64,000 bases of DNA from Lithospermum erythrorhizon (Eukaryota; Streptophyta; Magnoliopsida; Boraginales; Boraginaceae), in NCBI GenBank assembly GCA_019722365.1, contig JADFUC010002420.1, positions 62,001 through 126,000 of the forward strand, written 5' to 3'. The notes below the pieces were generated by a model. That model did no database searches. It worked only from the letters and a program-made list of their open reading frames with translations, and was not told where the DNA came from. Below are positions 1 through 11,889 of this stretch, in pieces (position 1 is the first letter of the stretch; every line of letters starts with the position of its first letter). The position numbers and the translations under genes were made by a program.

Positions 1-1806
1 CTAAGATTTGATTTTACCATTTTTTATGAGAGTGAAAATTATCAACAAATGAAAATAAAAATATTAGAAAATAAAACAATGATGTTAGAGAATTTTTAAA
101 GCTCACGTGCAAAAGTGCGTTGATAGTAGCTATGAATTTTTACAACGATATTATTTTGATACAAAACTTCGTCCCTAAATAATCGTTTATAGTAATACGG
201 ATATTTGTATCCAATAAACATTTTATTAAAATCAACTTATAAGTTGATTTGGCCAAATAAGCTGTTGGCTAACAATTTCAGTGTAATAAGTTGAAATAAA
301 AAGTAGCAAAATCTGGCTTTTTTCCAACTTTTTACTTGACTTATAAGTTAGTTTTGGCCAAGAGTAATTTTATAGTATCCCTTAATATACAAGCTTTATA
401 CCTTATTTATTTTTCATTTAATAGTCATAAATAAATAATTTTTAGTTAAAAATTTTTAAGCATTTTATTCTTTATTTAAAAATAAAAAATAAATATTATA
501 TTTTTAGTCGTAAAATACAATTTTTAGTTATATTTAGTTTTATTCTGCAAAATTATTCTCCTCTGTCCATAAAAGATTGATCGCTTTTGACTTTTTATAT
601 TCACATCTTGAGCTTTATTTATATATATATTTTTGTTTGTATTGTATAATACTTGATAAAAGCCTCGAAAAAATACATTGCAAACTCTTTCATTGATATA
701 TTTTTTTTATAAGATATTATCTGACGCGAATATAAATATATTTAAAGGTCGAAGTTTAAAGACATAAAAAAATGGACAATATTTGTGGGATGGAAAAGAT
801 TTCCTAATTATTTATATCATAAAAATAAAAAATAAAGTGATATAAATGAGTTGTCTTTATAAGTGGCACACAACTTAAAATTCTCTATCAACTTATAATA
901 ATTTATGTTAATTAAACAAGTCAAAATAAATTTGATAATTTATAAATAACATTAAGAAAAATAAGCTTAGCCGAAACATAGAGTATTTGTCATTTCAACT
1001 ATAAACACTTGCCAGCAAATGTAAATCAGTGAACACTGCCTGGCTGGCTATAAACCAAATAAAAGCCAGTTTTTGAAGTTTGAAGCAGAGAGCAGAAAGC
1101 AGAAGAAAATGAGGAGTTATTAGTTTACTTGTGCCAAAGTAGGGTAGGATATACTCTCAGCTGAGCTACTTTTGTTGACTACTTAACATCATGTTTTGTG
1201 ACAATAAAAATCACCAAAGGACCTAGCTACTGTAGTCCCAAGTCCCACCTGAACCTAAAGTCCCTCAAAATTTGCATTTTTATACAGAGTAATTTTTATT
1301 CTCCTTCTAGACGTACACAATAATACGGAGTATGTCTCGATAACATTATATTAATTGAGATCTTAACCAATAAACACTATGTATTTGGACTACGCTTGAC
1401 ATATGGATTAGAAAACGTATTTTTAGTTTTATGTGCATGTAATGTGAATCCTAGCTCCACCCTGAGTGCCACAAACCACTTCCAATTCGATTTTTTATAC
1501 TCGTATCTTAAACCAATAATCTGATCGAATTTCAAAAAATGTTAACAATAATTGAGTACATATGTTAACTGTACAGATCGATAACAGCTTCCTGTTTTTT
1601 CCTGGACAATTGATATCTATTTATTCCTATATTGTTCAAGAATATATCAGTTGGATTTTAATTACAACAATATTCAATACTACCTACTACGAACTTTTTG
1701 CATGTGTATGTTTTTAGCCGTTTTTGCAATGTTTGGTAATATATATACAGTTATACATTATTGTTGTAATTTAAGGAAATATAATATTATGAACACGTGT
1801 TTATTT
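1..1806. other. AT-rich intergenic DNA with possible MITE relics
   Basis: No gene recognised. Two low-confidence repeat relics are seen. At about 225-365 the palindrome AACTTATAAGTT and the word TTGGCCAA recur in opposite senses, as in non-autonomous hAT-like elements. At about 556-800 the ends TCTCCTCTGTCCATAAAAG and, reversed, TCTTTTCCATCCCACAAA loosely match Stowaway-type termini. Neither has a clear target-site duplication. The short open frame at 1651-1836 looks like chance and runs into the LTR. Confidence 0.4.
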
Positions 1807-2093
1807 TGTTATAAACGAGCAGCGTGTTTATTATAACGAGCAATGATATGGTATGAATTAAGTAAAGCTTGAAAGAAAATCTGTGAGGCGGGCCAGCTAG
1901 AAATTTCGTTATAACGAGATGGAGGAAGCAATATTCTGAAGATTTAAGCGAAATAGGTGAGATAATCTTTCTTAAAGAGTCTTCTAGAAAGCATGGCTAT
2001 TTGGTGCAAAGAAAAAGTAAAAGCCCAAAAAGCTTTTATAGAATTATTATTGAAAGCGAAACTCATAAAGTTTAGATGTTAAGGACATTAGCA
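1807..2093 (-). repeat. 3' LTR of the 1.8-6.5 kb copia element
   Basis: About 287 bp, starting TGTTATAA and ending TTAGCA. It shares with the 6125-6459 copy the blocks GAATTAAGTAAA, CTTGAAAGAAAATCTGT, TAATCTTTCTTAAA and GCTTTTATA in the same order. It lacks about 50 bp present in the other copy. A second partial copy of its first 20 bases (GAACACGTGTTTATT) lies just outside, at about 1790. Confidence 0.8.
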
Positions 2094-2238
2094 TAACTAA
2101 ATTGAGAGACATTTTAAAAATCACCAAAAGCAGATTTTTTTTTAAATGCCGGATAAGCCCAGAAAACGGTTTATCAGGACTAGCACGGATATGCCACGGT
2201 ACCGGATATGCTCGGGGAGATAATGAGCCGAGATGTGC

Positions 2239-5200
2239 TTAAAGCCGTGCACAATATGCCGAGATGCCTTTGGAATTGCCGGGGGGCACGTGGCTCACAC
2301 TTTCATTATGTTGCTGCCTGAATGACTCAGCTGACTCTGAATATTTAGCAAGTTCGGGCAATCTTTGAAACTTGTTGTGTGGAATAGAACGTACTTGTAT
2401 CAAGCTGAGATTTATCTGGGTACCCTTTGTTTCTGTGATTCTCTTCTCGGCTCTCCTCGAGAAAATGATATCTGTGATAAGTTTGATCCTCTCGTGATAA
2501 ACTTGATCCTGGTCAAGCATATTGCACTCGAAATATCCTGATACCGCGATAGCTTGCTCGTGATGTAGTCCCCGAATCGGTGACTAATCCTGCAGGCGGT
2601 CCCTCACTTGGTAGCTTACGTAAGCCATATACTACGCCTCGATGGTAAAACAGTAGCTATGAATTTTGCCAAAATAGCCCTCAACTCACAACAAAATCAC
2701 AGTGAACTTCCGCCATGCTTGATCGTCAATTTTTGCTTTCAGCATCTCCATGCATTACTGAAATCGAGAATATCCGAGGAAATAATACCGCGATATACGC
2801 GCCATAGCGAGACTAGCATCGGATGTGCTCGAGATATCACGGGCTATCTCTTCATGGCTTGCCCGATGCTTAGCACCGGGCTCTCCGTGAACTACTAAAA
2901 ACAACGGCATGTCATCGAGGTCTGAGTGCGGGGCCTTAGCATACGTTAAAACTGTGCCTTGGCATAAGGAACCGCAGACATGTATTCCTTTTCTTGAACG
3001 ACTTAGGTGAAAATGCCACCGATAAATGTGCATTAAACTAGGAGCATAAATAGGCTTTGCGAAGTCATACCAAATCTTGATAGAATCTTCTCGATGTAGC
3101 CATACGTGACAAAAGAAAAGCTTCCTCTAACTTCTATCTCATGAATCTCCATTCCAAGAATTTTCTTGTAGTACCTAAATCTTTCTGCTCAATCTTTACA
3201 GAATAGTCCATGACTTACAGATAATCGACTTGTTTATTCTGACTAACAACATATAAATCTACATATAATACGAGTAAATGAATGTCCATCTTTGACCTTG
3301 TTGTAGTATACACAAGCTATCATATGAATTCCTCAAATACCAATCTCCAAGCATGTAGCTATCAAACTTCTTGTACGGCTGCCTCGAAGCGCCCCGAACC
3401 ATACAAAGGTTTCTTCAGCACGCAAGCGTGGTATTCTTTTCGGGTTCTTGGAAACCATCACCAAGCTAGGTCGTATAAATATCTTCTTCGAGTCTCCCAT
3501 GTAGGAAGCGGTCTTCGCATCTAGTTGCTCGAAGCTCCAAATCGATGTGCAACTATAGCAAGAAGCTTACTGCGATAGAAGTATGTCATTCTGAGATGAG
3601 AATATCTCGTTGTAGTCCACTCCTTCTTTTGACTAAAACCTCTAGAACAAATCGGGCATATCTTGTCTCTCAAATTTGGTGACAATACTTCCTTATTGAA
3701 TAACCGTTTACAAGTGACAACCTTCTTCCTACCGGTTTTTACGTAACTCCCAAATCCAGTTTCTTTTGAAGTGACTCTATCTCGTCTCACGTAGCGTGAA
3801 GCTATTGGGCAGAATTTCGTGCCGGTGGCAGCTTAACATAAGAAGGCTGGTTATGAGTTAACTTCCTCACCTTTTGTAAAGCAAAACTGACATATTCTCA
3901 TATCGCCATTAGGAGGTACTCCATAGTTTGCTCTTCTACAAGGCGATCTAGAGCCAAACTCGATGTTCAGTGGAGCGGCGTGCTTACTCTAGTGGCGAGG
4001 AGCGTCAACCTCCGTCATGACTAACTTGATCCTACCTCCCTTTTTATGCCTTTCCATCTTCATCTTCAGCAATAAAGTACTAAAATTAGATTAAACATGG
4101 AATTTTAAATCAAATACAACATTCACCTTTCAGAATAACCCTCCGCCAGATGGTGATCAACTACTATAGCCTTTTATACCATCACGCCTAGAAATACTTC
4201 CTTGCTTCGCTACCGACTCGATTTCCTCCATTCATGATAGTAAGCGTACGCTTAAAAAGCTTTCAAGCTTGAGTAATCCATGAGACTTTCAAACCATAGT
4301 TCATAAGGAGTTTCAAATTTATGGTTGTGTGTGGACCTCGGTGTCAGATAACATGTTGTACTAATTTTCCGGCCCAAAACTTTCTTTACAGTCCGGCATT
4401 GAGAGCATACATACAACCTACTCGAAGTGTTGATTAAGCCTCTGCCAATACCATTCTGTTAGGGTGTGGCCTTTCGGCTGTATGATGTACAGCGATTTCA
4501 CCATTCGGATGACGAGAATTCCAAACCATTGTCGGTTACCGACCTCTTGATCTTAACACATGCGTTTTCCACCAAAATCTTCCTTATTTGAATTGGTTGA
4601 AAAGCTTATCGCCCTTACGCTTGTTATAAACACCGTCGTCAGCAGGTATTCATCGATCAAAGATAGAAAGTATACGTTGTCTCCCCCCCAGAATCAATGC
4701 GTGAAGGACTGACAGTCGAGGTGGATGTGTCAGAGTGTGCACTTGGTCACATGAGTTGCCTTAGGAAAATTCTTGATTTGGCTTCCCAAATACAATGCTC
4801 ACAAAACCGAGATCCTTGTGCCCACCTAGAAGATTATCCTTGGCTAGAATTTGCGTCCCTACCGCTCGTATACCCGAAGCCTCATATATCATGACTTGGT
4901 TATGCTTAACTTTAATCCCGACCTCGGAGGAAACAGCTGGCGTGAGAATCTCTAAAGCGTAACATGCGGGAAATACAAAGTACCCGCTTAACACCTTTGA
5001 GAATCACTTTTGAACCGTTGAAGACATTGAAGACTCCGCATTTTTCATTTAGTACTTCTTGTCTAGAAAGAGAGATATAGATGCTTGATCATATGCTAAT
5101 ACATTACTTTTCGCGTCGTTCAAAGTGCCAAAACTTCCATCATTGAGTCCTAAGCAGTTGGGTAATCCGACCACCTTACAAGTAGAAGCTATTGGCCATG

Positions 5201-5430
5201 GAAATGTTCCCCACCGTCCAACATTCACGGTCAATAATATTCTCCTCGGACATATATATGATATGAAACCCGGAATCCATAACCAGCATCGATATAATGT
5301 GTGTCCGCCAGTAATGCAATGTCCTCGTCGGACTTTGAACCATCCTCGACGCGGCGGTCCCGGTGCATTACCAAATTTTCACTTTTCTTCTTGGGACATT
5401 CACTCTTTGAGTGACCACTTCTCACCTAAT
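2239..5430 (-). pseudogene. Copia gag-pol remnant
   Basis: Read on the minus strand, right to left. The zinc-knuckle end GHSKSECPKKK lies at about 5390-5425. Protease-like GFRVSYHI follows at about 5260. A pre-integrase segment is at 5049-5200, and the integrase zinc region with LLGGHKDLGF and IVFGK is at about 4770-4865. The integrase core motif TPxQNG is at about 4440-4465 with a stop in place of the first Q. Reverse transcriptase follows: LDAKTA plus EEDIY at about 3475-3525, RQPYKKFDSYML at about 3335-3375 and LYVD at 3257-3268. The RNase H tail DQVYHERIKLI lies near 2470-2510, then PHNKF near 2365. Many stops and frameshifts; no functional protein is possible. Confidence 0.88.
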
Positions 5431-6124
5431 AGTTACATGTGTCTCCTAGTTTTGACCCTTTTTAATGGTTTCTTGGAGAACTTTCTTCCAGTTTACCATA
5501 ACTCTGATTGTTATTGGCTATAAGGCCAACGGCACGATTATCCGAACTATGACCCTTCACAGTATGTAGTATTTCTCTCTTGTGGAGACCCGACCCCCTA
5601 ACCTCCTCACAGAGATAAAGAATCTTTTTCGTTTGTCGTTGATTCTCTAAAATTCTCCTTAGGATGGAGGTAATAGAGGCTAATAATATCAATGCGTCTT
5701 AAATCATCAATTTGAATCTCAATACGCCGTCTAATAATATTGAATTTGTCGATCTGAATGATCTTTCACAGATGTACCTTCCTGTATTTGAAGGCCAAAT
5801 AGGCGTTGCTTCAAGAGCAACTTGTTAGTTAAAGGTCTTGAGTCATGTAAAGACTCTACGAAACACACGCGATCCGGCGGATGTGTCTTTGTTCAGCGCC
5901 AGCCCAATGAGTAAATCGCCAGGTGATACTTGGCCAGCGTTGAATGTGTATTCGTATAAAGATGCCATATTCTGGGATGAGGGGTTTATTTGAGCATGAA
6001 GGTGTCCCAGCCGCTTACCGTTTAAATAACGATTTCCACAAGTTGGAAAATTTGTTCACTGTGGAAACTACCAGCTGACTTTGCCTTGTGCCGTCGATGA
6101 TAACACTTGGCTACGATCTAGGTT

Positions 6125-6459
6125 TGTTATAACGAACACGTGTTTATTATAACGAACAACGATGCAGGCCAGGAATTAAGTAAAAACTTGAAAGAAAATC
6201 TGTAGAGTTTTACGTGGTATCCCCGAACAAGCGTTTGTTTGGACTAATCCTTGACGAGCCACGAGAAATTTATTTATAGCAGATGGAGAGCAGATCATAA
6301 GATTTGTGAAATAGTTGAGTTAATCTTTCTTAAATGCTTCTGGCGCAGCGATTTAGTGCGAAAAATACTAAAAGCTGGCGCTTTTATAAGCATCAGTATT
6401 GACTAAACTCTCTAAACTTTAGATATGAACTTTGGCATGTAAATTCAAGGCATTTAGCA
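6125..6459 (-). repeat. 5' LTR of the 1.8-6.5 kb copia element
   Basis: About 335 bp, TGTTATAA...TTAGCA, partner of 1807-2093. It contains an extra block, absent from the left copy, around 6206-6255 (ACGTGGTATCCCCGAACAAG). It is bounded on the right by a run of TA repeats. Confidence 0.8.
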
Positions 6460-6460
6460 A

Positions 6461-6491
<31 letters not shown>
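6460..6491. repeat. (AT)n microsatellite
   Basis: About 32 bp of mostly alternating A and T directly abutting the copia 5' LTR. It obscures any target-site duplication there. Confidence 0.85.
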
Positions 6492-6591
6492 AATATAAGT
6501 CTCAGATTAATTATTGTCACACAAATCACATGACAACTTTATAGAGGCATTTTAGTCGTTTCATATCAATTTTTTTTTTGAAAAAAAAAGG

Positions 6592-6923
6592 AGCAAAAGG
6601 CAAGAATGATCATTTATTTCATACCTAAAGTTTTTGAGCAACACGATGGGCATTTCAAAATTAATCGATCACTTATTTTTATCAAAATGTTTTGATAAAG
6701 ATATTACAATCTAATTTTGAATTTTTTTCCTGAAAACTTAGCTATTAAATGACTAAAATCTCAATGCGTGCCACGTGACGGTAGCAGGAGATTCTTGAAA
6801 ATGAGCCGAAGTACCAAGCTGAAGTCGATATTTAAGCATAGAGTGATCGATTGGGATATTTTGAAACATAAGTGATCAACGGGCCATGCTTACGGCTTGT
6901 AAGTGATCGTACTGCCTTTTGCC
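6592..6923. mobile_element. Small TIR element (MULE-like MITE)
   Basis: Degenerate inverted termini: left GCAAAAGGCAAGAATGATCA; right, reversed, GGCAAAAGGCAGTACGATCA. Sub-terminal copies of TGATCACTTAT and its reverse recur inside (6606, 6661, 6869, 6902). There is no coding sequence in about 330 bp. It resembles non-autonomous Mutator-like families, but family assignment is inference and no target-site duplication is evident. Confidence 0.6.
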
Positions 6924-8944
6924 TATAAAAGAGCGTTAAAAGGTGTCAATTTCTACCGATTTTGACTTAAGCGTCTGTGTGAGATTGTCTTCAAGCGAGT
7001 TATTATCTGTATCATTAAATAGTATTTTTTTTTAGGAGTGAAATTCTTAAAGAATATGTCAAACTTAGTTTGATTGAAGAAAGAAACATACTTGTGTTAG
7101 TTGACAAGGATCATAACTAGGATTACGATCCGACGGCTAGGATCATTTCGTGTTTACTTTAGTAGATTAGTTTCTTTGTATAAATAGTAAATTCAATGTA
7201 ATTAGCAATTAAGGAAAAGTGAAGAGTTAATAAAAATATTCATGATGAAGATTCTCTTCCCTCATTTTTCTCATTTCCCTCCTTTATTCTATCTTTATCA
7301 ATTGTTTTTTCCCAATTATTCAATAAACAATAATCAATTCAATTCAATTAGCTTCCACATTTATAAAATTCTTCAAAGTCCAAAATTTGCCCCCCTATTT
7401 TTAAATATAGTAATTAAAAAAAATTTGAAGTAGATTCCTTAAAAACATGATCTATTTTGTGTGTAGTGTTACTCGTTCTTAAGGGCATGCAAGTGTGACA
7501 CAAATGTAATTAGGAGCGAATATAAATATGTAACAAGATCCAACTTTATGGAGTAATAAATTAGGGGATGAGGAAAATTAATCGGTTCATTACAAGCATG
7601 CTTCAAGTCAGCCACCTACCACCTCATAATCTCCTATTTTAACGGTTGTTTTCCCCTATGAATCTAGTGAATATATTGATGTGGCCTTGACGAAATTTTC
7701 CTAGTATCCAACTAGGAATGGTCCTTCATCTATGAATATTTTCTTTGAATGAAAATGACGAGTGGAACAGTGAAATTTTAATTTGGGCTACTTGCTTGTT
7801 TCCGACAAGACAACCATTAACGTTATAGTCACTGGTTTAAGAGTTGCGATTTCTGCCACTTGATTTGGAAAGTTAGCTAAACAAACTGTCAATTTATCCT
7901 TACGCATGCAGTCTTGAGTTATTTCAAAATTTTGAATTATCATCTTTCTATATATTTTCTTTGTGAATAGCTTGTTTCGTGTTTTTGAAAGGAATATGTT
8001 ATTAATGTTTCAAAATGATATCTTATTACACATGAAAATATATTAGATATCTTGGGAGACCATTGATCAGAAGGAAAAAAAAAACTCTTTTTCAAAAGCC
8101 GCCGGGTGGACGGGTAGGTAATTTCTATTGATAAATAAATCAACACAATTTAACATGTAAAAATTCAAATAGTACAACACCCAGTTGTTTATCTTTAGAA
8201 TTTTTTTTTAAAGAGGATCCATCTTGTTCCCAATGATTACTAGAATTTCTGACACTTCGATTAGAGGTGAATAAGAGTCTTACAACATGCACACCAGATT
8301 TCCGATAAACTTTGCTTAAAATCAACTCCTTATACTATTTTATCAAATATTAAAATTACTTTTTAGTTTTGACACAAAATCAGATTCTCTATTTTATTAT
8401 TATTATTGATAAAATACATCAATACAAATTCATTTAATTGATATTTTAGTTTATTAATATAACACTTGATTATAAATTAATTTTCTTCTTATTATTAAAT
8501 ATTATAATAAAAAATCAAAATTGAACACAATAATATTTAACTAGAATGACATATATATCAAGTATTCATTAATAAAGTTCCCCCTTTATATTTTATCAAT
8601 ATCAGTTTACATAATTAAAGAAAATAATGTGAATAATAGTAAAAGAAAATAATGTGAATAACTTAATTTCTATTAGAAACATTATAAGAGAAACAAACCT
8701 AAACTCCTACTTAGAAACATTAAAATACGGTATATATATAAAATAAAAAATGGTACGAGAAACAAATGTGGTAAAATATTAAGAATGAAATAAGTGGCAG
8801 GCAGATTTCTTTCAACTAGAATGATATATAGCAATTACCAACTCACAAAATGATAATGTGAATAACTTTAAGTTTCAAAAATAACAAATACTCTGTACTA
8901 TTACTACAAAATAAACATAAAATAAGTACATGAAACATAATTTT
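6924..8944. other. Intergenic DNA, no gene recognised
   Basis: AT-rich sequence with poly-A/T runs and short direct repeats, such as GAAAATAATGTGAATAA twice near 8619-8660. Open frames at 7242-7433, 7940-8146 and 8140-8325 are low-complexity and show no family motif. Confidence 0.5.
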
Positions 8945-9276
8945 TGTTGGCCCAACATAGATGAGCTTTGTCATTTGAAGTAGTACGCCACCCTCAATTC
9001 AACGCCAGGTCACCTTTGGGCTTTGGTGTAAAAATATGTGGATCATATTTATGAAATTCAAGCACTGCAAATGTTGAAAAATGAAATAAGTCTTCTGATC
9101 TTTATAGTATTGATTTTATGCATAAAAGAATCCCCTCTTCTGCTACCAAAAGTATTATCTAGTGAAGAAATAAGAATTTAGATTGCTTCCTCTCATTTTT
9201 CTCTGTTTCAATCGAGTAGTAATAATATAGTAGTATCGTGTTAATCTGAGCTATTTAATACCCGGTTTTTATAACA
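8945..9276 (+). repeat. 5' LTR of the 8.9-15.6 kb copia element
   Basis: 332 bp, TGTTGGCC...TATAACA. The last 110 bp are nearly identical to the 3' LTR, sharing GAAGAAATAAGAATT, GCTTCCTCTCATTTTTCTC and GAGCTATTTAATACCCG. It has a 5' block of about 120 bp that the 3' LTR lacks. Confidence 0.9.
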
Positions 9277-9293
9277 CGTTATGTGCGTCGACT
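9275..9293 (+). other. Primer-binding site of the copia element
   Basis: CACGTTATGTGCGTCGACT directly follows the 5' LTR. It is a mutated form of the CGTTATCAGCACGA type of primer-binding site that follows many plant copia LTRs and pairs with part of initiator tRNA-Met. Confidence 0.6.
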
Positions 9294-9299
9294 ACATAG

Positions 9300-9960
9300 T
9301 AAGTGCTTACTATTAGGTATATTATCTGTCCTTACCACTTTTGATATTTATTTTGTTATATATTATTATAGATACTTGGTATATGTCGAGTATTACATAC
9401 TTAGAACTTTATTATAGATAAACGAGGGTTATATGTCGAGTGATACATAATCGAGCTTTTATTACTTATTATTGTCCGCTTGTTACTCTTGTTATAGTAA
9501 GCGACATCTCGTCAGTGACCTATAACTAGTAGTTTATTATTGTTATTATTTTATCTTGCTCACATTATAAAGCGCTTGAAATCGATTGGTGATCTACCTC
9601 TTAGGTTAATTTCTGTATTTTATTTTTCTTATTGCTTGGAAAGATCTGGTATATAATAATTGGCTATTATTATGGAGAAGCGGCATTTCCCCTTACGTGA
9701 TCTATAATAAAGAGGTATTATGAAAAGCTGCGTCTACATACAGTGATACATAATAGCGTGGCTATTATAGAAAAGCTGGCATCTCCGTCAGTGATACATA
9801 ATAGCGTGGTATTATTATGAAAAGCTGGCGTCTCAAAGATGCAGTGATCTATAATAAGCGTGGCTATTATTATGGGCGGCATCTCAGATCTAGTGATCTA
9901 TAATAAGCGTGGGTATTATTATGGGCAGCATCGTCGAGTCTTCTTGTAATAAGCATGATT
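9300..9960 (+). repeat. Tandem repeats in the copia leader
   Basis: At least five units of about 45-53 bp from about 9640 to 9960. Each has the order CTATTATTATG, then a GGCATCTC or GGCGTCTC-like block, then AGTGATCTATAATAAGCGTGG. The GTGAT(C/A)(T/C)ATAATA word recurs near 9698, 9743, 9791, 9844 and 9894. More diverged relatives (TATGTCGAGTGATACATAAT and similar) reach back to about 9370. The units lie between primer-binding site and gag, so they are part of the retrotransposon's untranslated leader. Confidence 0.85.
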
Positions 9961-10657
9961 ATTTGAGTGGAGGATTAAATCTTGCGTATCGTGTTTATTT
10001 ACTTACTAACTTGGTGGAGGTATAAAGCATCTGGCCTGTTATTATCTAAGCTATTGTGTTATCTTCTTTTATTAGATTATTGGCATGAATTATTTGTTTA
10101 TAACCATGTGTATTATATTATCATATGTGTCATGATCAGATTATTGCGTCCCAACAACTCACATTAAATCTTAACACGCCAAAAAATATTTTCATCCCCA
10201 CTTTTTGTAGCGGTAATGAGCAGTAAAATTAATATTTTTCTATCCTCAAGCGGTCGTAAGGTAATAAAAGCGGTAACAATAACGGACCTTCTCAAAATTT
10301 GACTCTATAAATGCTTATTCACCGCATTTCTAAACATTTTTTCTCAAAGTATTTTATAGCAATTCAAAATGGCAAAATATTTTAGTGTTTGTCGCTATAA
10401 TGGCACTCTATTTTTTCATAATTGGTTTATTAAAGTTGAAGAGATAGGTCAGAATGACAACATTTTTGGTAATTAGCATTTACCATTTCTAATCTTAGCT
10501 TGGATTGTTTGTTTGTTTGATAGAGATTTGTGAAGAATGAACATGGTTTTGTAATTGAATAAGATTTCCAATCTATGTATTGATTGCTAGAATGTAATAT
10601 TGAATAAAATATCATTTTTAAGTGATGATTGTGTTTGTTTGAGATTTAGATATAACA

Positions 10658-11600
10658 ATGTCATTATAAGCTTCAACCCCATTTCCTCTAAACCTCAAAG
10701 GAGACAACTACATGTCTTGGGCAAACAAAGTTATAAGATATCTCAGATGTAAGGGGCTTGAAAAAATTCTACTTGGAATAGATAATGCGGAAACATCAGA
10801 AATGATTGGAAAAGAGAAAGAAAAAGTAGAAGAAGAACTTTACATGAAAAAATCTAAAGCCATAAAACTAATGATGGATCATCTTGATGATGCTCTACAA
10901 TTAGAATATCTGAATGTAGAGGATCTAAGTTCTTATGGGATGAACTCAAGAATGTTGGATACCCAAGGAAGTTCTTTTACCCACGATGTCGATGAATGGA
11001 GCAAGCCCGAGGTTCCCGAAGACTTTAGAAGTGTCGTTGATTACAACTCTGCCTTGTTTAAAATTGTATCACAATTAGAATATTGTGGTAAAGTTGTAAC
11101 TGAAGGGGAAAAATTAGAAAAAACGTTTTCAACGTTTCATGCATCACAAATATTGTTGCAAGAACAATATAGAATGCGGGAATATAAAAAATATTCAGAA
11201 TTGGTGCATGCCCTTTGATGGCGAGAAAATAATGAAGTTTTCTTTGAAAAACCATCACATTATGCTTGCTTGGGACAATGACATTTCAGTAAAATGCAAC
11301 GACTTTTAAGGGTAAAATTGGTGGTTATGATCGATTCAGTCAGAATTAGGTAGTCGGGAATTAGGTGGTAATTTTTAGGTAGTCGAATTAAGTGAATGGT
11401 TACCGTGAATTACAATAGACCTACCAAATTTCCCAAATGACAAGAAGGGTAAGAAATCCAAGAAGGTTCATACAAAAACAATGACAATTTGTGTTACAGA
11501 TGCGGAAAGAAAGGCCATTGGTCTAGGGCGTGTAGAATGCTAGAATATCTTTGTAAAAGATATAAAACATCTGTAGAAGAAAAATGAAAGGGAAAAGAAA
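10658..11600 (+). pseudogene. Copia gag (capsid-nucleocapsid) remnant
   Basis: Gag would package the element RNA in virus-like particles. The probable start at 10658 (MSL) is followed at once by a stop. Reading resumes with PLNLKGDNYMSWANKVIRYL, the N-terminal pattern of plant copia gag, and stays open to 11218. After frame changes a CCHC zinc knuckle, CYRCGKKGHWSRAC, is intact at 11492-11533, with the correct C-x2-C-x4-H-x4-C spacing. The early stop and later frameshifts make it non-functional. Confidence 0.9.
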
Positions 11601-11889
11601 AGGAAGTCAGCTTTTATATGCTGAGTCATGAGACTTCGGTGATGGAACAAATGAAATGAACTTGATTAAAGAAAATTTGCTATGATGAACTGCTTTATGT
11701 TTGAATAATGTGATGAATAATCTTCATGTTTATATTATGTGTGACATTAGTATGTAATGTTTGCTTTATATCTAGCAAATAATAATGTTGCTTATATATT
11801 GTGTTGATTTACTCTTAAGTCTTATATCGTTACCATGTTTTGAAGAGAACAACATGAAATTTCTTTGGAGACATTTGAAATTCTAGAGA

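Larger units (their letters stand above)
1807..6459 (-). mobile_element. Degenerate Ty1/copia LTR retrotransposon
   Basis: Two similar terminal repeats starting TGTTATAA and ending TTAGCA flank an interior whose minus strand holds copia domains in the normal order: gag zinc knuckle, protease, integrase, reverse transcriptase, RNase H. The 5' LTR is therefore on the right. Next to it, just inside at about 6095-6124, the minus strand has a decayed match to the initiator-Met primer-binding site followed by a copia-like leader. Stops and frameshifts interrupt every domain, so the copy is dead. The 5-bp flanks (TATTT and ATATA) do not form a clear duplication; the right flank is an AT microsatellite. 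Class and orientation are secure, exact ends less so. Confidence 0.9.

Noticed and set aside
10430..10615. 61-codon minus frame in the copia leader
   Set aside because: Antisense to the element and without motif.
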